The notes: generated by a model not told the origin, from the sequence alone. A stretch of 38,635 nt of DNA from Firmicutes bacterium UBA4881 (GCA_002399235.1 DHDH01000001.1:182632-221266); one strand, 5' to 3'. Counted from the stretch's first letter, positions 16,516 to 24,046 are shown. Numbers and translations are program-made.

Positions 16516-17145
16516 ATGAGCGAGGTTTTTGTTTTTGATCACCCTTTAATTCAGCACAAGATATCAATTATTAGAGATAAAGATACTGGATGTAAAGAAT
16601 TTAGAGAATTAGTAGATGAAATATCTATGTTGATGGCTTATGAAGTTACCAAAGATATGGCTACAGAGACTGTCGAGGTAGAGACACCAGTTGCGAAAGC
16701 TCAATGTCGCCGTCTATCTGGACGTAAGTTGGCAATTATTCCAATTTTACGTGCAGGTTTAGGCATGGTTGATGGAATTTTAAGACTGATCCCTAATGCC
16801 AAAGTGGGTCATATTGGTGTTTATCGCGATCCAGAAACACTGAAGCCTGTTGAATACTACTGCAAGCTACCTTTTGATATCGGTGAAAGAGATATTATTG
16901 TCCTAGATCCGATGCTAGCTACTGGTGGTTCTGCAGTTGCTGCTATCAACTTTATTAAAGCTCGTGGTGGCAGAAACATCCGGTTAATGAATCTGATTGC
17001 TGCTCCAGAGGGTATCAAAGCTGTTCAAGATGCTCATCCCGATGTTGACATCTATGTTGCAGCTCAAGATGCCTACCTCAATGAACATGGTTATATTGTG
17101 CCTGGGCTTGGCGATGCTGGCGACAGGCTATTTGGTACCAAATAG
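16516..17145 (+). CDS. upp: Uracil phosphoribosyltransferase
   Basis: Salvages uracil to UMP with PRPP. The PRPP loop LDPMLATGGSA (130-140), GRKLAIIPILRAGLGMVDG and the C-terminal YIVPGLGDAGDRLFGTK are family hallmarks. ATG at 16516 with AAAGGAAG upstream gives 209 residues, the exact usual size; the frame is open further 5' but overlaps the previous gene. It is 22 nt after the ywlE-rpiB fusion. In Bacillus glyA lies between rpiB and upp; it is absent here. Confidence 0.97.
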   Translation: MSEVFVFDHPLIQHKISIIRDKDTGCKEFRELVDEISMLMAYEVTKDMATETVEVETPVAKAQCRRLSGRKLAIIPILRAGLGMVDGILRLIPNAKVGHIGVYRDPETLKPVEYYCKLPFDIGERDIIVLDPMLATGGSAVAAINFIKARGGRNIRLMNLIAAPEGIKAVQDAHPDVDIYVAAQDAYLNEHGYIVPGLGDAGDRLFGTK

Positions 17146-17156
17146 GAGGTTTCTTT

Positions 17157-17597
17157 GTGGCAAGACCATCATGGGATGAATATTTCCTAGATATAGCTAC
17201 TTTAGTTGCTAGCCGCTCCACCTGCCTGCGTCGACAGGTAGGGGCGGTTCTTGTTAGAGATAAAAGAATTTTAAGTACTGGCTATAATGGTGCACCTAGT
17301 GGTGTGAGTCATTGTCTTACTGTGGGTTGCCTCCGTGAAGAACTGGGTATTCCTTCGGGAGAAAGACATGAACTATGCCGTGCAGTTCATGCTGAGCAAA
17401 ATGCGATAATCCAAGCTGCTTTACATGGCGTTTCTACTAAAGGTTCCACACTATATTGTACAACACAGCCTTGTGTACTTTGTGCGAAAATGCTTATAAA
17501 TGCCGGTGTCGAAGCAATCTATTTCAAGGGCTCTTACCCAGATAAACTAGCTTTAGAGATGTTAAATGAAGCAGGTGTCAAACTCAATCTCTTTTAA
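17157..17597 (+). CDS. comEB: dCMP deaminase (ComEB-like)
   Basis: Zinc deaminase converting dCMP to dUMP for thymidylate synthesis. HAE (78-80) and PCVLC (105-109) form the zinc and catalytic site, and RPSWDEYFLDIA with GYNGAP is typical of dCMP deaminase. GTG start with AGGAGG about 7 nt before it; 146 residues, a normal length. It sits 11 nt after upp, consistent with a pyrimidine salvage unit. Confidence 0.93.
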   Translation: MARPSWDEYFLDIATLVASRSTCLRRQVGAVLVRDKRILSTGYNGAPSGVSHCLTVGCLREELGIPSGERHELCRAVHAEQNAIIQAALHGVSTKGSTLYCTTQPCVLCAKMLINAGVEAIYFKGSYPDKLALEMLNEAGVKLNLF

Positions 17598-17612
17598 TTG
17601 AGGTGAGAAAAG

Positions 17613-18701
17613 ATGTGGCAGGGACTAAAGGCTATAATACTGGCTTTTATAACAACTTTGATCATGACTCCGGTGGTTAAGCTGATAAGTCTCAAAGCTG
17701 GCTGGGTAGACAAGCCCTTGCCACGTCGAGTTAACACTTATCCTATACCTACTTTAGGAGGAGTAGCGATTTATGCTGGATTTATTGCTAGTAGTGTATT
17801 AAGTTGGCCAGTGGCTAAGTTTCGTCATTTACCAGCTTTGTATCTGGCAACATTTTTGATGATGGCCCTAGGTGCTATTGATGATATTTTCGATCTTTCC
17901 GCTAAGGCAAAATTTTGGGGTCAAGTAGCAATAGCTACTCTTTATGTACTTACCGGTCCCCGGATTGAGTCTCTAACCAATCCTTCGGGTGGAACATTGA
18001 GCCTAAGCTTCCTAGCAATACCTCTATCAGTTTTATGGTTGGTATCGATGAGTAACATGGTTAACTTAATAGATGGTTTAGATGGTCTAGCAGCCGGGTC
18101 TGTAGCTATCGCAGCTATAGCTTGTATTTTGCTCACCTACCGACGCTTGGATTGGTTTGTTTTAGTACTTACATGTGGTCTTTTAGGTGCCTGTCTGGGA
18201 TTTTTACCATATAATTTTCACCCAGCTCGCATTTTTATGGGTGACTCGGGCGCTTTGTTTTTAGGCTTTTTAGTTGGAGCCTTAGCTATAGAAGGCTCAT
18301 TAAAAGGCGCAGCTACAGTAACGTTAGCAGTACCACTCTTAGCGTTAGGTTTACCACTACTTGATACGGCTTTTGCTATATTTAGAAGATTAAAACAAGG
18401 TGTACCTATCTATCTTGCTGATGGCGATCATCTCCATCATCGAGTACTTCACTTAGGTTTAGGGCAAAAGAAAACTGTTCTTATTCTTTATGGAGTAAGT
18501 TTACTATTTGCACTAGGTGCTGTACTGCTTTTTAGTGTAGGTCCTCAAGTTGGGGTTTGGTACACCATATTAGTTTTGATATTTATAGTAGTAAAGGCAG
18601 GAAGGCGGGGAGTGCTTAGTGTTACAAAAAAACAGAAAAATCAAAGTGATGCTAGTGTTTGGGACAAGACCAGAAGCCATCAAGATGGCTCCTCTAATTA
18701 A
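17613..18701 (+). CDS. Undecaprenyl-phosphate GlcNAc-1-phosphate transferase (WecA/TagO family)
   Basis: Polytopic enzyme (about ten membrane helices) that moves GlcNAc-1-P from UDP-GlcNAc to undecaprenyl phosphate, starting synthesis of a surface polymer. Family motifs are LPRRVNTYPIPTLGG, the acidic DDIFD loop, NLIDGLDGLAAG, FMGDSGALFLGF and the HLHHR loop (DGDHLHHRVLHLGLGQ), which marks the WecA/TagO rather than MraY branch. The C-terminal tail of about 30 polar residues is read in another frame than the first 83 nt of the next gene. The tail is probably dispensable. The product could feed an O-antigen, exopolysaccharide or teichoic-type polymer. Confidence 0.92.
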   Translation: MWQGLKAIILAFITTLIMTPVVKLISLKAGWVDKPLPRRVNTYPIPTLGGVAIYAGFIASSVLSWPVAKFRHLPALYLATFLMMALGAIDDIFDLSAKAKFWGQVAIATLYVLTGPRIESLTNPSGGTLSLSFLAIPLSVLWLVSMSNMVNLIDGLDGLAAGSVAIAAIACILLTYRRLDWFVLVLTCGLLGACLGFLPYNFHPARIFMGDSGALFLGFLVGALAIEGSLKGAATVTLAVPLLALGLPLLDTAFAIFRRLKQGVPIYLADGDHLHHRVLHLGLGQKKTVLILYGVSLLFALGAVLLFSVGPQVGVWYTILVLIFIVVKAGRRGVLSVTKKQKNQSDASVWDKTRSHQDGSSN

Positions 18702-19779
18702 GGTCTTACAAAAAGATCAGCATTTTATAACTAAAGTAGCTGTTACAGCTCAACATAGAGAGATGCTAGATCAAGTGTTGGAACTTTTCGAAATAACTCC
18801 TGACTATGACTTGAATATTATGAAAAGTGGCCAAACCTTGATTGGTATTACTACACGTGTTTTGGAAGGATTAAGTGAAATTTTAGTAGAGGAACAGCCC
18901 GATATGGTATTAGTCCATGGCGATACCTCAACTACATTTGTCTCTTCTTTAGCTGCCTTCTACAACAAAATAGCTATTGGCCATGTAGAAGCGGGTTTAA
19001 GAACTTTCGATAAAACACAACCTTTCCCCGAAGAGATCAATCGTCGACTAACAGGCACTATGGCTGATTTACATTTCTCACCAACCCCCAGAGCTAAAGG
19101 TAACCTTTTAGCAGAGGGAATCAAACCTGAAAACGTTTATGTTACAGGTAATACAGTTATTGATGCTCTTTTACCTATGGTAAAAAAGGATTATGTTTTT
19201 ACAGATCCTCTTCTGAACAGGCTAGACTTCACTAAGCCACTACTTTTAGGTGAAGCTCATCGAAGAGAAAACTTAGGTAAACCCCTGGAAGATATCTTTA
19301 ATGCACTTTTAGAGATCGTAGATACTCATCCAGAAGTCCAATTAGTCTATTCGGTTCATCCAAACCCTCAGGTAAAAGCGACAGCTAAGAAAATGTTAGA
19401 TGGTAAAGAACGTATCTACTTAATCGATCCACCAGCTTATAAAGAATGGGTCAATCTGATGGCTAGGGCTACCCTTTTGCTAACTGATTCAGGCGGCTTA
19501 CAAGAAGAAGCCCCTGCTGTTGGGGTACCAGTGTTAGTACTTAGAGATGTAACAGAAAGGCCTGAAGGATTAAGGACAGGTACCTTAAAACTAGTCGGTA
19601 CCGATAAAGAAAAAATAGTTTCTTTAGCTCATAGACTGTTAACTGATAAAGAGGCTTATTTAAAAATGGCCAAGGCACCTAATCCGTATGGTGATGGTAA
19701 AGCATGTGAACGGATCCGTGATGCTTTATTAAATTATTATTTTGATTTAGAAAGACCTCGTGATTATATAGTTAATTAG
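18619..19779 (+). CDS. wecB: UDP-N-acetylglucosamine 2-epimerase (non-hydrolysing)
   Basis: Interconverts UDP-GlcNAc and UDP-ManNAc, the precursor of ManNAc-containing surface glycans (WecB/MnaA family). Typical motifs: VFGTRPEAIKMAPL, VHGDTSTTF, GHVEAGLRT, PEEINRRLT, and TDSGGLQEEAP with RDVTERPEG. GTG at 18619 is chosen for the GGGGAG 6 nt before it; ATG at 18649 is possible but has no ribosome site. It overlaps the upstream transferase by 83 nt, an unusually long overlap. The stem-loop after the stop codon also carries the next gene's ribosome site. Confidence 0.95.
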   Translation: MLQKNRKIKVMLVFGTRPEAIKMAPLIKVLQKDQHFITKVAVTAQHREMLDQVLELFEITPDYDLNIMKSGQTLIGITTRVLEGLSEILVEEQPDMVLVHGDTSTTFVSSLAAFYNKIAIGHVEAGLRTFDKTQPFPEEINRRLTGTMADLHFSPTPRAKGNLLAEGIKPENVYVTGNTVIDALLPMVKKDYVFTDPLLNRLDFTKPLLLGEAHRRENLGKPLEDIFNALLEIVDTHPEVQLVYSVHPNPQVKATAKKMLDGKERIYLIDPPAYKEWVNLMARATLLLTDSGGLQEEAPAVGVPVLVLRDVTERPEGLRTGTLKLVGTDKEKIVSLAHRLLTDKEAYLKMAKAPNPYGDGKACERIRDALLNYYFDLERPRDYIVN

Positions 19780-19780
19780 A

Positions 19781-19810
19781 CATTAAAGTGACCACCTCCG
19801 GGGAAAACTA
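19781..19810 (+). promoter_or_regulatory. Candidate sigF/sigG-type promoter of the spoIIQ-like gene
   Basis: GGGAAAACTA (19801-19810) fits the sigma-F -10 pattern GGnrAnAnTw at every fixed position. Fifteen bp upstream lies CATTA (19781-19785), matching three of five positions of GywTA. The -10 lies in the loop of the stem-loop at 19789-19826, so a start near 19817 would drop its 5' arm. B. subtilis spoIIQ is sigma-F controlled. Confidence 0.5.
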
Positions 19811-19826
19811 TTTGCGGAGGTGGTCA
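19789..19826 (+). terminator. Stem-loop hiding the ribosome site of the spoIIQ-like gene
   Basis: A perfect 12-bp stem (19789-19800 with 19815-19826) with a 14-nt loop, 9 nt after the wecB stop codon and followed by TTTTG. The 3' arm contains GGAGGTGG, the Shine-Dalgarno of the next gene. In read-through RNA from wecB it would act as terminator and block translation. Confidence 0.75.
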
Positions 19827-19828
19827 TT

Positions 19829-20338
19829 TTGTTAACAAAAGTAAAAGAAAAGTTAATGTTGATGTGGGAACGCAGTGGTTTAGCATTAATGCTTCTATTA
19901 ATCTTAGCCTTGGCCTTAACCCTGAATAGAAAGCCAGTAACCCCAGAAGAACCAACCAAAGCACCATCTATATCACAAACTGCCCAGACAGGTTATGAAC
20001 TGCCTTTAGGTTATCAGCCAACAACAAATTTTGGTTGGCAGGAGTCCTTAAAAACTAAGACCTGGAGATATTCTCCCTCTTTAGCTTTCAATGTGGATGA
20101 AGGACAAGAGATTAAGGCACCTAGTGATGGCAGAATTATTGCTGAAGGCGAAAAAATATTTATTGAACATGGCACAGGGTATAGGAGTGAGATTTGGCCT
20201 GTTAGAGCCTACTTCTACGAAGGAGAAATAGCTAAGGGAGAGAGCATTGGCCAGGCTTATAACAAGGAAGTTTATTGGAAACTGACCTATTATAACGAAC
20301 CAATAGACCCTTTATCAAGAGTTAGGACAGAGCCTTAG
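19829..20338 (+). CDS. SpoIIQ-like M23/LytM domain protein without catalytic residues
   Basis: A 169-residue protein with one membrane segment (about 17-31) and an extracytoplasmic LytM-like fold (about 60-165). LPLGYQPTTNFGWQ, then IKAPSDGRII and FIEHGTGYRSEIWPV, follow the M23 pattern. However, the HxxxD zinc ligands are replaced (WRYSPSLAFN) and no HxH is seen, so it should not be a peptidase. Degenerate LytM proteins of this sort include SpoIIQ, which links forespore and mother cell membranes with SpoIIIAH. The place just before spoIIID and the flgF/flgG pair matches spoIIQ in B. subtilis. TTG at 19829 follows the GGAGGTGG; ATG at 19856 is an alternative. Confidence 0.75.
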   Translation: MLTKVKEKLMLMWERSGLALMLLLILALALTLNRKPVTPEEPTKAPSISQTAQTGYELPLGYQPTTNFGWQESLKTKTWRYSPSLAFNVDEGQEIKAPSDGRIIAEGEKIFIEHGTGYRSEIWPVRAYFYEGEIAKGESIGQAYNKEVYWKLTYYNEPIDPLSRVRTEP

Positions 20339-20366
20339 CATATTGGCCCCTCGCCTTTCATATAGT
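20338..20366 (+). promoter_or_regulatory. Candidate sigE promoter of spoIIID
   Basis: GCATATT (20338-20344), 14 bp, then CATATAGT (20359-20366). This fits the sigma-E patterns (-35 around CATATT, -10 CATACAnT) with one -10 mismatch and a correct spacer. The expected start is near 20373, in the loop of the stem-loop at 20347-20388. B. subtilis spoIIID is a sigma-E gene. Confidence 0.6.
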
Positions 20367-20388
20367 TTATTAACTGAAGGGCGGGGGG
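20347..20388 (+). terminator. Stem-loop hiding the spoIIID ribosome site
   Basis: A 14-bp stem (20347-20360 with 20375-20388, two G-U pairs, no bulge) with a 14-nt loop, followed by TAATTTT and the spoIIID ATG. The 3' arm GGGCGGGGGG is the only possible Shine-Dalgarno. Read-through RNA would fold it away. Confidence 0.75.
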
Positions 20389-20395
20389 TAATTTT

Positions 20396-20665
20396 ATGAA
20401 GGACTACATAAGAACAAGAGTCCTAGATATAGCAACCTACTTGTTAGAGACAGGTCAAACGGTTAGACAGGCGGCAGACGTTTTTCATGTTAGTAAAAGT
20501 ACAGTTCACAAAGATGTCACCGAGAGGTTGGAAAAAATTAACAAAGAACTTTACCTAGAAGTATCAACTATTCTAGCCCACAACAAAGCAGAGAGACATT
20601 TAAGAGGTGGCGAAGCTACAAAGAAAAAATATATTACCAAGAGGAAACAAAGAAACTACTCCTGA
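20396..20665 (+). CDS. spoIIID: Sporulation transcription factor SpoIIID
   Basis: Small DNA-binding regulator of the mother cell, acting between sigma-E and sigma-K. The 89 residues align closely with the known family: MKDYIRTRVLDIATYLLETG at the N terminus, a helix-turn-helix at 22-41 ending VSKSTVHKDVTERL, and the basic RHLRGGEATKKKY tail. Its presence shows a sporulating ancestry and probably the ability to sporulate. The basic C-terminal extension (KRKQRNYS) is a few residues longer than in Bacillus. mbl, which follows spoIIID in B. subtilis, is absent, and the flagellar operon starts 147 nt downstream. Confidence 0.97.
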   Translation: MKDYIRTRVLDIATYLLETGQTVRQAADVFHVSKSTVHKDVTERLEKINKELYLEVSTILAHNKAERHLRGGEATKKKYITKRKQRNYS

Positions 20666-20812
20666 TCTTTCTGGTTCTTTGTGACTAATATTTGCCTTGG
20701 GGAAGGAAAAGGAACCCTTCTGTGGAAAAAGATTCTAAGCGAGTAAAAAATGAAAAAATATTTGAATTATTGATAGCGATAAACAAAATGATACTAAGAA
20801 GGGGGTGCAGAT

Positions 20813-21559
20813 ATGCTACGAGGTCTATATGTATCTGCATCAGGCATGTTAGCAGACGAAATTAGACATCAGGTAGTGAGCAATAATTTAGCTAATGCCA
20901 ATACCATTGGTTATAAAAAAGACCAAGTGATCGGTCAAACATTTCCTGAAGTTTTAATGGCTAGTGTTTATAAGGGTAAGAGCAAAATTATTGGTCAAAC
21001 TGGACTCGGTGCTAGTGTTGTCGATATTCCAATAAAAATGACACCAGGAATGATCGAAACTACAAATAGCACCCTCGATTTAGCTCTGCAGGGAGATGGC
21101 TTTTTTGTTATCGAAACACCTGCAGGTATAAGAGTTACCCGCCAAGGTAACTTTCAGTTAAATGGGAATGGCCAACTGACAAATTTTGCAGGGGACTTGT
21201 TGTTAGGGGAAAAAGGACCAATTACAGTTAATCCCTTGGGAGAAGCCATAGAGGTCAAAGCCGATGGTAGTGTCTTCCAAGGATCTGTGTTGTTGGACAA
21301 GCTACAATTAGTAGATTATGATCCTTCTTTGTTAAGCAAAGAAGGCGGCAATAGATTCAAAGTAGCCGATGGAGCTATAGCTCGTGAAGCTAATTTTGAA
21401 GTATTGCAAGGTACATTAGAGAGATCAAATGTGAATGTAATTGAAGAGATGGTAGAAATGATTAATCTAATGAGAGCTTACGAATCTGGTCAAAGGTTAA
21501 TTCAGACCCAAAATGATACATTAGGTAAATTAATTAATGATATGGCTTCTAATATCTGA
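20813..21559 (+). CDS. flgF: Flagellar rod/hook-basal body protein FlgF (FlhO-like)
   Basis: Axial protein of the flagellar basal body. The N-terminal MLRGLYVSASGMLADEIRHQ and VVSNNLANANTIGYKK form the rod-protein signature. The C-terminal NVIEEMVEMINLMRAYESGQRLIQ is the matching terminal helix. The two ends form a coiled coil in the assembled rod. At 248 residues it corresponds to B. subtilis FlhO, also next to its FlgG partner and downstream of spoIIID. Ribosome site AAGGGGG before ATG. A clear promoter is not visible; no good sigma-D match was found. Confidence 0.93.
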   Translation: MLRGLYVSASGMLADEIRHQVVSNNLANANTIGYKKDQVIGQTFPEVLMASVYKGKSKIIGQTGLGASVVDIPIKMTPGMIETTNSTLDLALQGDGFFVIETPAGIRVTRQGNFQLNGNGQLTNFAGDLLLGEKGPITVNPLGEAIEVKADGSVFQGSVLLDKLQLVDYDPSLLSKEGGNRFKVADGAIAREANFEVLQGTLERSNVNVIEEMVEMINLMRAYESGQRLIQTQNDTLGKLINDMASNI

Positions 21560-21590
21560 ACGTACTTTTAAAGAAAAGGAATGATGTCAT

Positions 21591-22379
21591 ATGATGCGCT
21601 CTCTTTGGACTGCAGGTTCAGGAATGTTGGCGCAACAACTAAATATTGACAATATCGCCAATAACTTGGCTAACGTCAATACTACAGGTTATAAAAAGAG
21701 TCGTGTAGATTTTCAGGATTTACTTTATCAAACAATTAGAGCAGCTGGTACACCTGTCATTCAAGGTGCACAAGTGCCTACAGGTATTCAAATAGGTCAT
21801 GGTGTAAGACCAGTTTCTACCCAGAAGATCTTTACCCAAGGCGAATTTAAACCTACCGATGGTCCACTTGATATTAATATTGAAGGTGAAGGATTTTTCC
21901 AAGTCCTAATGCCAGATAGTTCAATTGCCTATACCCGCGATGGTTCTTTTAAGCGCGATGGTGAGGGACGAGTAGTTACTTCTGATGGATTCCCTATAGC
22001 ACCTGAGCTAACACTTCCAGAAGATGCAACTGATATTTCCATTAGTACCGATGGTAATATCTCGATCCGAGTTAAGGGACAAGATAATCCACAAAGCATC
22101 GGTCAAATTGAATTAGTAAGGTTTGTTAACCCAGCTGGACTAAAAAGCGTAGGCCGTAACCTCTATAAAAATACTGCTGCATCTGGCGAAGCCATTTTTG
22201 GTACACCTGGACTTGATGGTTTTGGCACTTTAGCCCATGGTTACCTAGAAATGTCTAATGTACAAGTAGTAGAAGAAATGGTAAGTATGATTGTTGCGCA
22301 AAGAGCATACGAGGTTAACTCCAAGGCTATACAGGCAGCAGATGAAATGCTGCAAACCGCTAACAACTTGCGTCGTTAG
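21591..22379 (+). CDS. flgG: Flagellar distal rod protein FlgG
   Basis: Distal rod subunit on which the P and L rings are built. MMRSLWTAGSGMLAQQLNID, NLANVNTTGYKKSRVDFQDLLYQT and the C-terminal LEMSNVQVVEEMVSMIVAQRAYEVNSKAIQ are strongly FlgG. Length 262 residues is standard. It is 31 nt after flgF and 3 nt before flgA, in the same operon. Confidence 0.97.
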   Translation: MMRSLWTAGSGMLAQQLNIDNIANNLANVNTTGYKKSRVDFQDLLYQTIRAAGTPVIQGAQVPTGIQIGHGVRPVSTQKIFTQGEFKPTDGPLDINIEGEGFFQVLMPDSSIAYTRDGSFKRDGEGRVVTSDGFPIAPELTLPEDATDISISTDGNISIRVKGQDNPQSIGQIELVRFVNPAGLKSVGRNLYKNTAASGEAIFGTPGLDGFGTLAHGYLEMSNVQVVEEMVSMIVAQRAYEVNSKAIQAADEMLQTANNLRR

Positions 22380-22382
22380 GTT

Positions 22383-23417
22383 ATGCCTCGCATGTTAAAA
22401 TTGTTATTTAAGACGGGGCAGAGACCCCGTCTACTTTTCCTTTATGGACTGCTGCTTTTAGCTTTGTTACCTATGCCTGTTCTAGCTTTAACTCTAAAAG
22501 AAAAAGCAGAGATAAGTTCAGAAACTATCTGTTTGGCTGACATTATTGTCGAGGCCGATGCCAAGAGTCCTTGGGGAGAGATTGTAGTTTGGAATTCCCC
22601 CCAGCTAGGCAGTAAGCGGTTGATCTACAAATCATTCGTAGTATCTTTGCTAAGAACAAAAGGGTATAGCGAGGAAGCAGCAAGCTTAAAAGGGCCAAAT
22701 AGCATTGAGATTACGAGGGTATTGGCGAAAAAGAGCCAAGACAATAATATCAATACATCAAAAGAAAGTCAGATAGACTACGAAAAGCTTTGGATAAGTA
22801 TTGAAGAACAATTAAGTTTGCGCGTTATGGAATTTACTCCAGAAGGATTTATCTTCGATATAATACCTGAAAAGAAACCAGAGGAAGTTTCTTGGCCCGA
22901 AGGCACCGTTAGTGTCTTAGCTGATTTTAGTGGTTGGCGGCATGCTCCAGCTGGCCGAATTGCTTTACCCCTTGATGTCCTACTAACTAATGGCCAAAAA
23001 AGAAGACTTATCATTTACGTGACTATAGAATATGAAGGCCAGTTATTGATTGCCCAAAAAGACATTAAACCCAAAGAGAAATTAGACAATAATAGTATTA
23101 GTAGTCAAATGTGTAGGATTACCTCCAATCCTAATAATTATTTTGTTGCCTTCAATGAATTAGTCAGATATCAAGCCAAGAACTATATACGCAATGGTGA
23201 TGTTATCCTCCAAAACCAGGTAGAGCTTCAACCAGTGCTTTATAAAGGTAACAGAACGATACTAACCTATAGCAAGGGTTCTTTATGGTTAGAGGTAGCG
23301 GTAGAATTACTAGAAGATGCCATTCCTGGCAAAAAAGTGCGTGTCCGTAATCTTAATAGTCAAAAGGAATTGCTCGGTTTTGTCAATGATGATGGCTCGA
23401 TTAATTTGAGTAACTGA
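22383..23417 (+). CDS. flgA: Flagellar P-ring assembly chaperone FlgA
   Basis: Periplasmic chaperone for P-ring (FlgI) assembly. A signal peptide (about 16-36, ending PVLA) is followed by a region of about 200 residues. The C-terminal SAF/FlgA domain has LLIAQKDIKPKEKLDNNSIS, VRYQAKNYIRNGDVILQNQVE, and IPGKKVRVRNLNSQKELLGFV as the closing motif. At 344 residues it is longer than the E. coli protein (219), with the extra length between signal peptide and SAF domain. Its start is 3 nt after flgG with no separate strong ribosome site, so it is probably coupled to flgG translation. Confidence 0.93.
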   Translation: MPRMLKLLFKTGQRPRLLFLYGLLLLALLPMPVLALTLKEKAEISSETICLADIIVEADAKSPWGEIVVWNSPQLGSKRLIYKSFVVSLLRTKGYSEEAASLKGPNSIEITRVLAKKSQDNNINTSKESQIDYEKLWISIEEQLSLRVMEFTPEGFIFDIIPEKKPEEVSWPEGTVSVLADFSGWRHAPAGRIALPLDVLLTNGQKRRLIIYVTIEYEGQLLIAQKDIKPKEKLDNNSISSQMCRITSNPNNYFVAFNELVRYQAKNYIRNGDVILQNQVELQPVLYKGNRTILTYSKGSLWLEVAVELLEDAIPGKKVRVRNLNSQKELLGFVNDDGSINLSN

Positions 23418-23449
23418 GTATTGGCAAACTGTAAGGAGGTGGAGACGCA

Positions 23450-24046
23450 GTGTCTCCCAGAAAATATACTGGAAAGTTAATTTGGACAAGTATTCTAATT
23501 GGTATACTGTTGCTTATTAATTTAGTGGCAGGAGCAGCATCTTTATGGAAAGCTGATAATTATAATTTTTTTCATGATACACGCAAGCATAAAATAGGAG
23601 ATCTAGTTACAGTCATCGTGTTAGAGAAGACTGAAGCTAGCCAAAACGCACAAAGTAGTGGCTCTAAAGATGGCTCTGTCTCCGTGGCTCCCGGTGGTGG
23701 GTTGCTAAATTTTATTCCTTTGATAAGTGCATCTGGCGAATTAGAACATAATGCTTCTGGTTCCACATCTAAAGATAATCGTTTCCAGACAAGCATTACA
23801 GTTAAAGTCGTAGAAGTTCTGGAAAATGGTGTACTAAAAATTGAAGGCAAACGTAGCATTAAAATCGACGGAGAACATCAAGAAGTATTAATTACAGGCT
23901 ATGTTCGCGAAGAAGATATTACGGTAAATAACACAATACTATCAACTTATATTGCTGATGCAGAGATTCATTTACTAGGTAGCGGTGCAATTAATAACAA
24001 GACCACTCCTGGCCTTTTAACAAGGCTTCTTGAGTGGGTATTTTAG
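23450..24046 (+). CDS. flgH: Flagellar L-ring protein FlgH
   Basis: Forms the ring in the outer membrane through which the flagellar rod passes. KIGDLVTVIVLEKTEASQNAQ, the Gly/Ser-rich loop, NGVLKIEGKRSIKIDGE, LITGYVREEDITVNNTILSTYIADAEI and the LTRLLEWVF end are typical. It has a hydrophobic signal (about 9-30) but no cysteine at the cleavage region (VAGAASLW), so unlike E. coli FlgH it is not a lipoprotein. GTG start with GGAGGTGG 7 nt before it. Its presence implies an outer membrane. 198 residues. Confidence 0.95.
   Translation: MSPRKYTGKLIWTSILIGILLLINLVAGAASLWKADNYNFFHDTRKHKIGDLVTVIVLEKTEASQNAQSSGSKDGSVSVAPGGGLLNFIPLISASGELEHNASGSTSKDNRFQTSITVKVVEVLENGVLKIEGKRSIKIDGEHQEVLITGYVREEDITVNNTILSTYIADAEIHLLGSGAINNKTTPGLLTRLLEWVF

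Noticed and set aside
20741..20790. sigma-D (flagellar) promoter before flgF
   Set aside because: AGCGATAA resembles part of GCCGATAT but no TAAA box stands at the right distance.
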